Assembly: GCA_035771165.1 (NCBI GenBank)
Contig: JAWNZC010000321.1
Coordinates: 3,242,444 to 3,306,443, forward strand
Direction of reading: 5' to 3'
DNA: 64,000 bases
Source: Paragorgia papillata
Taxonomy: Eukaryota > Cnidaria > Anthozoa > Scleralcyonacea > Coralliidae
Each line of letters begins with the position of its first letter. Position 1 is the first letter of the stretch. The notes beneath the pieces were generated by a model, which was not told the DNA's origin, ran no database searches, and saw only the letters and a program-made list of their open reading frames with translations. Positions 1 through 12,600 of this stretch are shown here, one piece after another. Made by a program: the position numbers and the translations under genes.

Positions 1-985
1 CCCCAGGCCCATCCTGGCTCTCGGTGGCCCTGAATGTGACTAGAATGAACAATGGAAAACTAGAATGAACAATGCATGTGTGTTTTCTAATATTTATAGA
101 TTTCCTGTGGATTTCATTGATGTAAACATGGGTTGACTTCACATTTCAATTTGGATTCATGTAAACAGCCCCTTAAAGTTACCTTTCTCCTTCTTTTTTT
201 TCATAACCTGATTTTTTGGGGAAAAGAAAGTTGGAAAAAGGAAGTTGCTAATTTTTTTTGTAATGGCTTATTTCTTCTTGCATCATTGAGCACAGGGATT
301 TCATTAGAAGCCAGCAACCAGTGAACTCTGACCAATGGCTACTTTCCAAATTATCACCACTTAATTTTGGAATTTAATGCTGCAGTTTATGTGTTCACTT
401 TAATATTAATGAATACCACTGTCTACTTTTTCATGTGAGCCTGCTGCTTTCAAAATTAATGAAACCCCTGCATGGAGCAGTGAGAAAACTTTGAAAGTCT
501 TATGTTTAGCATAATTTGAAACATAAATCTACTGTGAGGAATTTTTTACTCTGTTGCACATGTAGATGTACACATACTGGTAATTGTCTATACATGCAAC
601 ATTAGCACCCTCACCACTGGGGCAATTTAAGATAACATGTTGCACTGTTTCATGATTTAACAAAATACTCATTTTTGAGGACAATTACCGGTAACCGATA
701 TTCTTTTCATCTTTCGATAAAGATGAATGTGCCAAATGTTGCAATTATATATACTGGCATTATGACCATGTTATTAAAATATGTATACTGTATGTACAAA
801 ATTGGTACAATATAAATATTTATTTACCAAAAATGCAGCAATGCTAATTATATTTATATTTTGCAGCCCTGTATGGGTATTGTGAAATGTACAACAGTTA
901 TGTATAATATTGTGAAGCAAATAGTTTAATCCATGAGACTGACAATTAAAATAATTGTAACAATAAATTGTGTTTCAATTTCCAG
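1..985. other. AT-rich intron, no gene seen
   Basis: This is the intron before the first visible ANKRD10-like exon. I see no coding exon in it. A solitary hAT-like terminus CAGTGAACTC lies at 319-328 and matches the ends of the two hAT elements at 3861 and 17393, but no partner end was found nearby. The rest is AT-rich sequence without recognisable structure. Confidence 0.5.
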
Positions 986-1138
986 ACAGAGTGTTTTCGT
1001 CGATTATTAAGTTGTGGTCTTAATGTCGATGTTGGTGATGGTCGGTATAAGAGAACACCAGCACACATTGCAGCTTTTGCTGGTCACCCTCATATGTTGT
1101 TATGGATACTACAAGCTGGTGCAGATCCTAACAAACAG
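986..1138 (+). CDS. ANKRD10: ANKRD10-like exon A (ankyrin repeat)
   Basis: Acceptor TTTCCAG, donor CAG|GTAACC; 51 codons, phase 0 at both ends. It encodes the end of one ankyrin repeat and the TPAHIAAFAGHP repeat ending GADPNKQ. It is the first visible exon of the gene. Confidence 0.85.
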
Positions 1139-4100
1139 GTAACCTTATAGTATCTTACATCCTAGTCAACTTTGTAAATAGTAATCTTAGAGCCTTAATT
1201 ATAAGTTGTGTTATTACAGTAAGAAGAACAAACCTAGCACAAAAGCAATATGAACACAACAAATCACTAGCTGGCTCATCTGGAGAGCTTGATTACAGGC
1301 TGGGATCATAACAAACAGGCCCTAAACTGCAGAATTATAATTTAATTATTATATTTTTGTTAATATAAATTTAATGAAAAGCAATTGTTAATTGCAATTT
1401 TCCCAATAAGTAGCTGACTACTTTACTACTGAAAAAATGTATGTATTTTGTTACAACGATAGTTCTGTTTTGAAAGAGTACAGGACGGTATACATTAATA
1501 GAACTATTTGCTTCTAATTCAATGACGGTACCACTTGCCCTTGAAACTTAGCTTATATTGTTCTAATACTGACAGCTAGTATACTCGGGGTTTGAGATTA
1601 AAATTTTTCGGTTGTATCCCCAAGGGATACCAGACCTTTCCACATCCAAAACTTCAGACAAACATTGGACATTAGCTAATCAGATTTGTCAAAAAGAAAG
1701 ATCACGTGATCCATTCATTTCATGCGGAAAGGTCTATTGAATTGATTATATCTCGGCTGTCAAATACTTTCAATAATCTCATCACCAGACTTGGGCATTT
1801 TCTCTCCTTTGCGTGGATACGGAGGTCTAACATGAAGTAGCCGGGAGACTGCTGTGGTATACTGTATAAGCTGGTATGAAATACATTATGGAACATTTGC
1901 CTAGTGCTTCATTTTGTAGTTGATTAATATGAAAATAATTTTGTTGATTGATTACAGTAGATCATTACTTGCATGACATCCAGTCTCCAGTTGCAATAAC
2001 ATGTTGTGATATTATTAATTTCTCTTGTTCATTTCTCATTGTGCTTTATGGATAAAGGGGTAAAGGACTGGGGGCTAATCATCCTTACTCGCAGCCAGTG
2101 CATGGCTGCATTGTGAAGGATGCAGATCAATGTGGCTGTGTTGAGGCATATCAAAGGTGCTCCAGGCAGCTGCCATACGACACAGTTCAGACCACAGATC
2201 ACAGCTAAGTCAGTAAGGTGTTGATTTTATGGAGGGAGGAGAACCCGGTGAAAAACCCTCGAAGCACAGGAGAGATCAACCATAACTCTACTCACATAAG
2301 TTCAAAGCTTGACAACAGGGTGATTCCAAAGCAGTCACCCATCCAAGTACTAACCCCATCTAACCGGGCTTAACTTTTTGGTGAGAGGCAGCGCGTTAAC
2401 AGCACATGCCACATGTGATTTGTCATAAATTAATGTAAGCCTTGTGTATGTATAACCTGATCCTTATACTTTGATGAATCAATTCAATGATCTTACTTGA
2501 TGTTACTTGGGTTCAGATTTGGATTTATAAAATTTTCTTATACAAAAATGAGCAAACAAATATGAAAAAACAAAAACTCTGTCAACAATAAAAGTGAATT
2601 TGGACTGTATATAAGATTTTACCTGCAAGCAGCTAGGCTATAGCTTCCAAGATGACATAATGCTATTAGTAAGTGGAAGACCCACCATACTTTTCTTAAT
2701 CTTATCAAAACCTTTTCTGAGCAATACATGAATACGAACAGCAGCAGTTACTTGCATCATGATTTTATAGTTTTTATATTTTTATATTTTATATTTGCAA
2801 ATAATAGGTACCGGTAGTACATTATTTCAAAAGTTCATTGCAAATCACAATACGTTAAATTGAACCCTGAACTCACTGTCATGTTTGCATCAGACTGCAG
2901 TATATACCTGTATAATTATATGTTCTAGGCATTTTTGGTGAAGGAAAATTCAGGTGTAGAATATATACATTTTAAGACCAAACCGGGCCCAGTTGTGAAA
3001 TATGCAACTACATGTACACAGGCCTTCCAGCCGGAAGTCAAGTGTAGTTGCATTTTCAGGGTCTGAAATTTGCGGTATCCCGATATCCACGGGATACTAA
3101 AATTTCATTTTGGATACTAACTTCTGTTTTACTTGTATCCCGACGGGATACCACGAAATTTCAAAAATCGGGATAGCGGAAAAGGCCTCCGTTGGTCTCC
3201 CGATAGCTTTGTTAGCACCACTGATCTATATAAGTCGCCATCTTGGAAATTGAGTGATAGCGTCGTTGATATTTGTCAATCTCGTCCCCAGGACCTTCGC
3301 GGGGATGGTTGTCAGCTTGCTACCCGAAGGCCTTCACGGGGATGTTTGAATATTAATTTATAAGTAGTGTTGGGTTTTTTTATTAAAATAATTTCGGTGA
3401 ATATGCTAAAATATCTAATTAAAAAAACAAAAACTCCTGCGGAATCAGCTCCTGTAGAAGACGTTGTAGTGAATGTAGTCGATGAAGAGGTAGAAGACGT
3501 CGTAGTCGTCAGAGACGAAGAGGTACGTGAACAGCAAACTGATCAACGATTTACAGAAAATGTTCGTAGACGTAAAGAAAAGCACCAAGCTGAATAGACG
3601 TAAATACGAACTTCAAAAGTGTCATCGTAAATTTTCCGCAAGTTGGAAAAAAGCTTTTCCCTGGGTCAAGTTGACAGACGATAAGATGTTCTGTGAAATT
3701 TGCTTGGCATATCCTACTTGGTGTGATAAGGACTCGAAGTTTGTAAAAGATGGATGCACCAACTTCCATATAAAACGGTCATACTAATTACCGACAAAAG
3801 CCGACAAAAACCGACAAAAAAACAGACAACTACCGACAAAATTTTCTAGCAGTGTGTAGCCAGTGAACTCGATGTCAGTTAAAATGTGATACCTGGAACG
3901 CTAACGTCCAGTTATTCGGGGGGCAAAAAGTGAGGCAAAAAGTTCCAGGCCTTTTTGTCTCCCACAAAAATTTTTTTTTACACGGTCACCGGTCTTGAGC
4001 GAAGACTCGAAATTAAGGTTTGAAAAATTGTTTATTGAATCATTTTATCACGCTTTGCTAAACGTGCATTTTAAATTTTGATTGGTTGTGCTATGCTGCC

Positions 4101-6627
4101 GAACTAATTATGCAGTGATTGTCTATTTGTTGAGTATAGGAAAAGTCATTGTCTTTACAAAACGTGCACGAAGTTTGTCAGTCAAGAAATTAAATCAAAT
4201 TTTCGTTATATTATAAACCATATATATTAGAGTTTCGTCACTCCGAAGAGGATACAAAAAATCAACACGAACTTAGTATAGAATTTCCCGTTTAGGTTAG
4301 TACCAGTTTCATCAGTGTCCTTTTGTTTAAAAAGCATTCCTCATTCGTACCGAAAACAACAACTAGCCATGAGTAAACGTGAAAAATAAACAATCTAGTT
4401 CATGTCAGTTATTTCTTAAAATATCATAATGCCGTTTAACACATTCAAACAAAGAATAAAGGAGCAGAAATAAGAATATGACATTAGATATCAAGTATCA
4501 ATACGTCTTCAAACTTACTCGTACAACAATAGCTTTCTCACTCTTGTTCTCATCTTTTCAGCTGGCTGTTTTCATCATAGCCAGCAAAAGGCGTCTGTTT
4601 TCTCAGCCTATTTTCATCCCGAGACCCGAGCTTAATTTACTGTATAATTTCGGACTGCTATACAGTAAATAAAACAACAACAGCACTGCACAACAATGGG
4701 AAACCATTAAATGCACGTTTAGTCTGGCAAAATAATTTGATAAATAATTTTTTCAAACCTTTTCGAGCCTTCGCAGTTCGCTCAAGACGGGCGGCCGTGT
4801 AAAAAACATTTTGTGGGAGACAATGGGAGACTGAATCGTACCTGCAAACCGCGCAGGGGCCTGGAACTTTTTGCCTCACTTTTTGGTTCTTCGTTAGCGT
4901 TCCAGGTATCACATTTTAACTTACATCGTCATCGAGTTCACTGTGTGTAGCACACAGACGACATGTATTTAATTTGCTCCAACAACAATCTAAATCTGAA
5001 TCGCTAATAATCTGACCGTGAATTCTCTTCTTGAAAAACATTCAAAATGATTTTTGTTGACCGTGAATCGCATTCGCTTCTTGAAAAACATTCAAAATGA
5101 TTTTTATTGACCGTGAATCGCATTCGCTTCTTGAAAAACATTCAAAATGATTTTTATTGACCGTGAATTCGCTTCTTGAAAAACATTCAAAATGATTTTT
5201 ATTGACCGTGAATTCGCTTCTTGAAAAGCATTCAAAATGATTTTTATTGACCGTGAATTCGCTTCCTTGAAAAACATTCAAAATTATTTTTATTGACCGT
5301 GAATTCGCTTCTTGAAAAGCATTCAAAATGATTTTTATATATGCACATACATCAAGAGATGTTGAAACAACATAAAAATAAGTTCATATCAACGTTTAAT
5401 AGCCATAGACACTTAGTTATTTGCACGTTGTTTTTCTTTTGTCGGTATTTGTTTTTCTTTTTGTCGGTTTTTGTCGGCTTTTGTCGGCTTTTGTCGGTAA
5501 TTAGTATGACCCATATAAAAAGCCTACAGACTCAGTTTTCTTAATATATTTCTTGTGATGTACAGTCACCCTGACAAATAGGTGGGATACTATAAATTAT
5601 GGTAACTAGTATCCAGAAGTGGGATACTGGATTCTTAGGGGGGATACTAAAACTTTGAACCCTGGTATCCCATGGGATACTGAAAAAAAATGTAAATTTC
5701 AGACCCTGATTTTTCGCAACTGGTCCCGGTTTGGTCTTAAAATGTATATAATTATTCTACACTCGAATTTTCCTTCACCAAAAATCCCTAGATGTAATCG
5801 AGTGAAATGCGCAATATTACTTTTAATATACCTGTATATGGGTGGCTACTCTTTATTTCTTAAATACCTGCTGACTTTTATGTTGCAAGGATGACAATGG
5901 GGATACCTTGGTCCACCATGCTGCCAGAAGTGGAAGCAACGACTGTTTGAACATTTTACATTCACATAATTCCTATATGTGGTATGTATTTGCTTTTTCT
6001 TGTTTATTATACAGTACATTAAAAGACATTATTTGCACACATTGAAATCATCGACATATACAGTATTATATGATATTGCATGATTTTTATTACTATGGAC
6101 AATCTGGGTGTTTTATTAAAACTAAAATACTCTTCAAATCTTGTACTGTAATACACAAGTGATAACCTGCTGAATGCTGGGGAAAACCCACACCTTTTTT
6201 TGTTGTTATAGCCATTTTTTAAATATTTAAAAAAAAAAAATATTGTTTTGTTAATTATACAGTATTTGTATATTTTAGATGATTTTGGTAACTTAACTGC
6301 CAGCAGCTGCTTTATTTATTTGCATTCAGAGTACAGTTTATCACTGCGCCATGTGTATTTATTGATTGTCCATATAATAAACATTTTGCAGTTGGCTAAA
6401 AGATATGGATTTTGCTTTTATTGTGAAATGCATATCTTCTTGCTATTATATTATACAGTATATGAAATATTCTTTTTATTGAAGAATCATATGAATTAAT
6501 TTCTGGGAAAACCCAAAATAGCTTCTAAGCTATAGTATATAATTATTAAAAAAATAATTTGTATGAGTGGGGGAAAAGGTTTGTCTGTATTATTTCTTTT
6601 GTGTTGTTTACGTGTAAAATTGTATAA

Positions 6628-6659
<32 letters not shown>

Positions 6660-9600
6660 GTATACATTTTAGATTTGTATATGTGAATTGTATACAGTAA
6701 CATGTTCTTGTCTGTCTGTCTGTCTGTCTGTCTCTGTCTGTCTGCACTACTGACCATGTCACCACACTGACTACAGTGCAGGTTGTACTGTAAGTTGTAT
6801 GCTTTCTAAATCACAATACAAAAAAATGTTTTTCTGCTCTAAGTTTGAACTTCCTACTTTTATCTGAAATTTGATATCAAATATTATTTGGCTACAAGCG
6901 CTCTTTTCTACATAAGGAAAATAGATCCGAATATTGTGTTTTTTATTCTTGAATGCCTACATGTTATTTGTTTTTTCTCGGATTTTCTTTTCTTGCATAA
7001 TAAAATTTATTATATGGCACGGGTTACTTTCGGTAAAATCACACGCATTTATTAAAATTGTTACTGCCCTAGCTACGATCGGAAACAAACAAAAAATCCT
7101 CAAAAGCAGCTTTAAGAAACTCATTGCCGCAAATTAAACGACGAAAATAGATGAAATAACGAGAAAAAGCTGCAGAAAAACAACGCTGGTCCGGCATTTT
7201 GACGAAGTTGAAGGAAGCGGAGGCAAGGAAATACGTGATTGATTTTGTAATAAAAAGTGCCATATTATTATAAACTACTAAATAACCTCGACCATGCGAT
7301 CTTTACGTAATACATCAACGAGTTTGAGTGTTTCATGAACTTTCATCAGGTGAGGGGATCCAAACACGAGATTTTATTAAAAACATATTATTGTTTTCGA
7401 GTGTTTGGATTCCCCTGATGAAACACACTAAACGAGTTGTTGATATGGCATCTCAGCCGAGCGATTTCAATAGGAAAATGCAATTAAAATAAACCCTCAT
7501 GACATTTTATTTATGAGTGTGTGTAAAATTTATTCATATAGCAACTTGTTATTTTGCATAGATAATTGGATCTTGAGAATTAGATGAACACTGGTTTTCA
7601 TCTAATATCTTGGGTTTTACTGGAGTATCCAACTTCAATCACGTGATTGAATGAACTATAGTAATTGGCTGATTATTTCATGAATTATATGAGTTTGAGA
7701 TGATAAAATATTAAACTCGGTGTCGAACGTTTTAACCTTGCTATCGCTCGGTCAATACAACATGACCTCAGGCTATGTGCACACGGTAACGTTTCCAAGC
7801 GTTTTCGTATTTACTGTTCTCAAGGGAATCGGGAACAATCAGCTCATTACTTGAAACAATACGAAAACGCTCGGAAACGTTACCGTGTCCACATAGCCTC
7901 AGTTCGATATTTTCACTGTCTGTTGCCAATTTCATCTATTTTGATTGAAGAAAAAATTTTCCATTGTCGTTCTTCTGAAACTTTCGGCTTTCATTTTTGA
8001 TTAAAAGTTCTATTAATATATAATTGAAAAAACTAAATTTTTCCAGGATTTTCGAGGTAGATATTTTTAACTGCAACGTTTCCGGCACTTTTACCGACCA
8101 TCCGAAGGCTTAATTTCTTTCAAGACTGGAAATGTTTCTGACGACAACATGCATTGACATTCGAGGTCAAAGTAGTGATCTGCATACGTATCTCCAAACA
8201 TTATTCAATTGTTCATTGATGATTGTAATGTTTTTCTAGCAATAACTGACTCTATGGCTTTTCTGATATACTTTTCAGTATAACTAATACTTTGGTATTC
8301 TTTCATTGTTTTTCACATTTTGTGCCATGACGTGCAGGTCCTCCATCTTCTCTCCCGATTTCTCGTTCTGCTGAAGAATATCGTTTCTGACTCTGTTGAT
8401 CAAGATCTTCTTTCGATACTTTATTTTCTTGTTTCTTCTGGTCATAGTTAATAGAAAATATACATGGTTTGGAAGTTCAACAAAAGTCATTGTTTTATGT
8501 TTTGTTCAGGTTTATGGAACTTTTTGCACTGTCACGGTTACTGAACATATTGTGTTTTCTGTATAATGAGCAATCATCCAATAGCAACGTTTGGGTTCAA
8601 TCACTCAACCGTACTGTTTAAATATTAATAAACCTAAAACAAAGGATTTGGCACCTTCGTGTACCTTTCAACATGAATCATAGCTTGATGTTAACCGCTT
8701 TGAAGTTTGCCGGGTTTCTAAACCATGTATATTTTCTATTAACTATGTTCTGGTGAATGGGCTCTCCGAAATACTCTCCTCGAAAAATATTTCTACGGAA
8801 TCTGGTGCATTACGAGCTCTTGCTCCTTACCATGGTGTTCTTGACTCTGACTTACCATGGTGTTCTTGACTCACGGGTGGCGTGTGCTGTTAGCGCGTTG
8901 CCTCTCACCAAAAAGTTAAGCCCGGTTAGACGGGGTTAGTACTTGGATGGGTGACCGCTCGGGAATGACCCCGTTGTCGGGCTTGGACTCATGTGAGTAG
9001 AGTTGTAGTTGATCTCTCCTGTGCTTCGAGGGTTTTTCGCCGAGTTCTCCGGTTTTCCTCCCTCCATGAAATCAACACCTAACATCTTAGCTGTGATCCG
9101 TGGTCTGAACTGTGTCGTTGGCGGCTGCTTGGAGCGCCTTTGATATGCCTCGACACGGCCATGTTGATCTGCGTCCTTCACAATTCAGCCACTGGCTGCA
9201 AGTAAGGATGATTAGCCCCCAGTCCTTTATCCTTTATCTTCTTTCCTTGTGCGACACGAAGAGTGTTGATCAGCTATTCTCGTGAATTGTTCTGATAAAT
9301 ACTGTATCTTGACTACGAGATATCATCACCACCCCGTCGTACTTTTGTCTAATGTTCTTTGTTATTTTGGTAGCACATAGGTTGTTCTTGAATCTTGGTT
9401 GTTTCTTCGTGCTTACACTTATTTTCATGTACAGTGTATCTCCTTAGACTTTACTGCAACTTTCTCCAATAACCATTTGCTATGCAGGAGTACGTTCTCG
9501 ATGTTGTGTATCTTAAGATACTGATCATCATAGACTGTGACTCTTGATACAAAGTCTTTTATTATGCCTTCCTTCGTATAAGAGAGGTGGTTTCATCATC

Positions 9601-12600
9601 TTGTCTTGCCATGTATATTCCTGTGCGTCTTCTATAGTGTACTGTGCAATCAATCTTTTTCGTCCTCTTGTCTGTGTTCTTTCAGCTTCAGATCTGGAAC
9701 CAGGTTTTATTGTATTCAGGTAGTCGAGTATTTTTTTAACTTTATCTGCTTTTGTTTTTTTATTTTTAATGTACTGTTTAATAAACGAGCAGAAGGCTTC
9801 AAAAACGAACCACTTGGTAAGTTCATTGGCGTAGTAAGTGTGGAAAATAACCTTGTCTAAGCCGAGAAAATCAAAGCTAAAGTTTATGTAAATCAGGAGG
9901 TATCTTTATCACATATAAAGACACGATACGGTCACGATTTTCTTTTGTGTTTTCCTCATGAATTATTAATGGCTTTTGAAAGTAATATATATAAACGTCT
10001 TCGTACCATTGCTATATGTATAGGTGGTACAGTGATATTTTCATGGCTTTCACTCAGTTGGAAACTCTCGATACCATTTTCCAAGATAAGATGCTTTCCG
10101 TCGTACTCGTGTTGGTTACGATTTTGCGGCACTTATCGATGGTGTCTTTTAACTTTATTCACATCTGTCAACGAAGCATGAGATCTAGTGGAACATTACT
10201 GAAAAATTATCCAAAGTTGAATTGGACACTATTGGTATAAGTGTGAACGTTGTGGAAAAGAAACTGATTAGGGAAAGCCAAATGGTAGTTAATGGATAAG
10301 CTTTAGAAACGTTCGAGAAGGAACAACGGAGTTATTGGGAGAAAAACATTACTGAAGACGAGTGCTTAATATCTATGAACAGTTTAAGGTTTGGAAACCC
10401 GTACTGGACCGCTACTTTGACTTTGAAGGGGACCGCAAAGCTTTATCAATGTGTGTAAGATGTTGTCGTTAGAAATATTTGTCGGTTTAAATCGGCATGT
10501 TACTATCTTGTACAGCCCGCGGATAAAATTTAAAGCAGCTAATCATTTTTGTGATGTGATTAAAAGTTTGCATTTTGGTAAAGAGTGGGTTTATTGTTTG
10601 TTTGTTTTTTTGTTTGTTTGTTTGTTTTCTTGATTGGTTTTTTGCTTGCTTGGTAGATTGTTTATTTTATTTTATTGTTTATGTAATTGTTTCTTTTTTT
10701 AACTATTTGCTTGTCGTTGTTGGGGGTTTCTTTTCCATGCATAATTATTATGGAATGAAAATCAAAGGAATGATGATGGTTGGTTAATATTGGAATGATT
10801 AGTTTTTTAATTAGAAATTGTACAGAGTACAGCAGATGACATTGTAAAAATTAAAAGAAAATATCAGCTTGGATTTTCAATCAAAACCATTCATCATGAT
10901 TCCTTGGATTTTCCATTTACATTTTTCACCGCTATCAGCACAATCACTATTTTTTCAAAATGTTATTTTTTGTCCATAAAAATATAAAATGTTATAATAT
11001 AGAGGATCATGCAATCTTGTTTGTGAAAGTAGAATTACCTTGAGCAGTTAACTTGGAGCTTTGTCTGGTATGCCATCTTGCAGACTAACATGAAAATTCA
11101 ACTCATAGTAGAGAAAGGAATTCAAGGCAAACTCGTTGGAGTAAAGGTACTCGGCTAAAGAGTCATTGTGTTTGCTGATCAGTTTCATTCAGAACAGCAA
11201 TGTTCTATGTATTGATTGGCCATTGCTGCCATACGTTTTATTTGCTGTTTATTGATATTATAATACTTGCCAATTCTATTGTTTATTCCTGTTGAGTATG
11301 GACTGAATTTAATTTTACACGATAATGGAAACCATGAAACCGTCGTACAGTATTTATTTTAAAATCTGTAATGGAAAAATTATTATACTGGATGCAACTG
11401 AAGTATACAAATGTGTTTTATTACTCGCTGTAAATGTTGCTAAACACAAAAAGTGGAAAGTGGAAAATTCAACATTGACACAAGAACATAATATAGATGT
11501 AGATATATATGTAGGTTAACATGCACGGCACAGTCAACAAACTAAGCATATTGAAAAAACAACTGCTAAAATACCTTAATATTCTATAGGCTTTTTTTTT
11601 CTTTTTTACAATGTTCTTATTATTTTGCTTTATGGATTTGGTTTGTTGAAATTCTCTGACATCTGTCTGTATATTCTACCTGTTTTGTACCAAAAGTTTG
11701 TGTACTGTATATCGTAAGTTGTTAAATGTGAAGATTATGTACTAGGTTACATGTAGTAGCTTATGGAAGGCATTGCTTTTGAAGAAGTTTTTAGATCGGC
11801 TCCTGAATGTTTGCGTTGTAGGTGGGAATCGAACCTGGACTGTACAATTGTTAGTTATTTATTGGGCTACAAGTTCTATTCCCATCTAGAACTCTGACAT
11901 TATTTCAGAGTTATACCTCAAAAAACTTTTGGATTGTTATTAGTGAGGAGAAAACTAGCCAACTGCCCTTAATGCCAACAAAACTTGCTAGCAAGCTTTT
12001 CCAGGTTTTGGAGAAAATAATGTTGTACAGTACCACGTGAGTGCTTGCATAACCAGGGGCGTAGCCAGGGGGGAGCCGCGACTCCCCCCCCTTTAGATAT
12101 AAAACAACAGACATGTAACTACAAAAAATCTACTGAGTGTATGCATTTTGAGTATCTATGTGACGTTTGCGTGTTTTAAGTATTTTATATGACGTTTTTT
12201 AACCTTTAGGGTCTGTAAAATCTTCCTCTAAAAGCCAGGAAATGGCATTTCAGCCACTCTCGATTTCAAAATTTCAAAATTGTTTTGCTTTATTGCGAGA
12301 GAATAATGGATTGTATCACAATTTGGACTTGTTATGAGAAGATTTAAATTATTTAATTATGAAATTAAAATTATAATTTCATTCAAAGTTGATGTTGTGT
12401 TCATCAATTTTGCGGCTGTATTTGTCATTTGAGCACCCATGCATGCTGTATTTTTCTTCATAAATATGACTGCATATATTATTTTACAAAAAACCTGGAA
12501 AAGCAAATAAAGCAATTAACCCTTTCTGGGCGGATCCGACTCTCAAGTCTTATGTATTTTACGCTGGCTAACGCCAGTCTCTTTTACTCGTCACAGCTAC

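Larger units (their letters stand above)
3057..5708. mobile_element. hAT-like transposon remnant (host of nested hAT)
   Basis: The ends are inverted: CAGGGTCTGAAATTT at 3057 and AAATTTCAGACCCTG ending at 5708. Long sub-terminal inverted sequence follows, including GTCATACTAATTACCGACAA (3778 and its complement near 5510) and repeated TTTGTCGG blocks that look like transposase-binding repeats. Inside are a zinc-finger-like transposase fragment (3527-3787), a second hAT element (3861-4943) and a 45-50 bp tandem repeat (5028-5335). Flanks share only about 5 bp (ATTTT), so a full 8-bp target duplication is not preserved. Confidence 0.7.

Noticed and set aside
5042..5326. 94-codon repetitive - strand frame
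   Set aside because: By-product of the 45-50 bp tandem repeat.
8284..8490. Lys/Arg-rich 68-codon frame on the - strand
   Set aside because: No recognised domain, no splice context, and it overlaps one arm of a 28-bp inverted repeat.
9945..10240. Two overlapping frames of about 75 codons
   Set aside because: They overlap in different frames, directly after an interspersed repeat, with no family resemblance.
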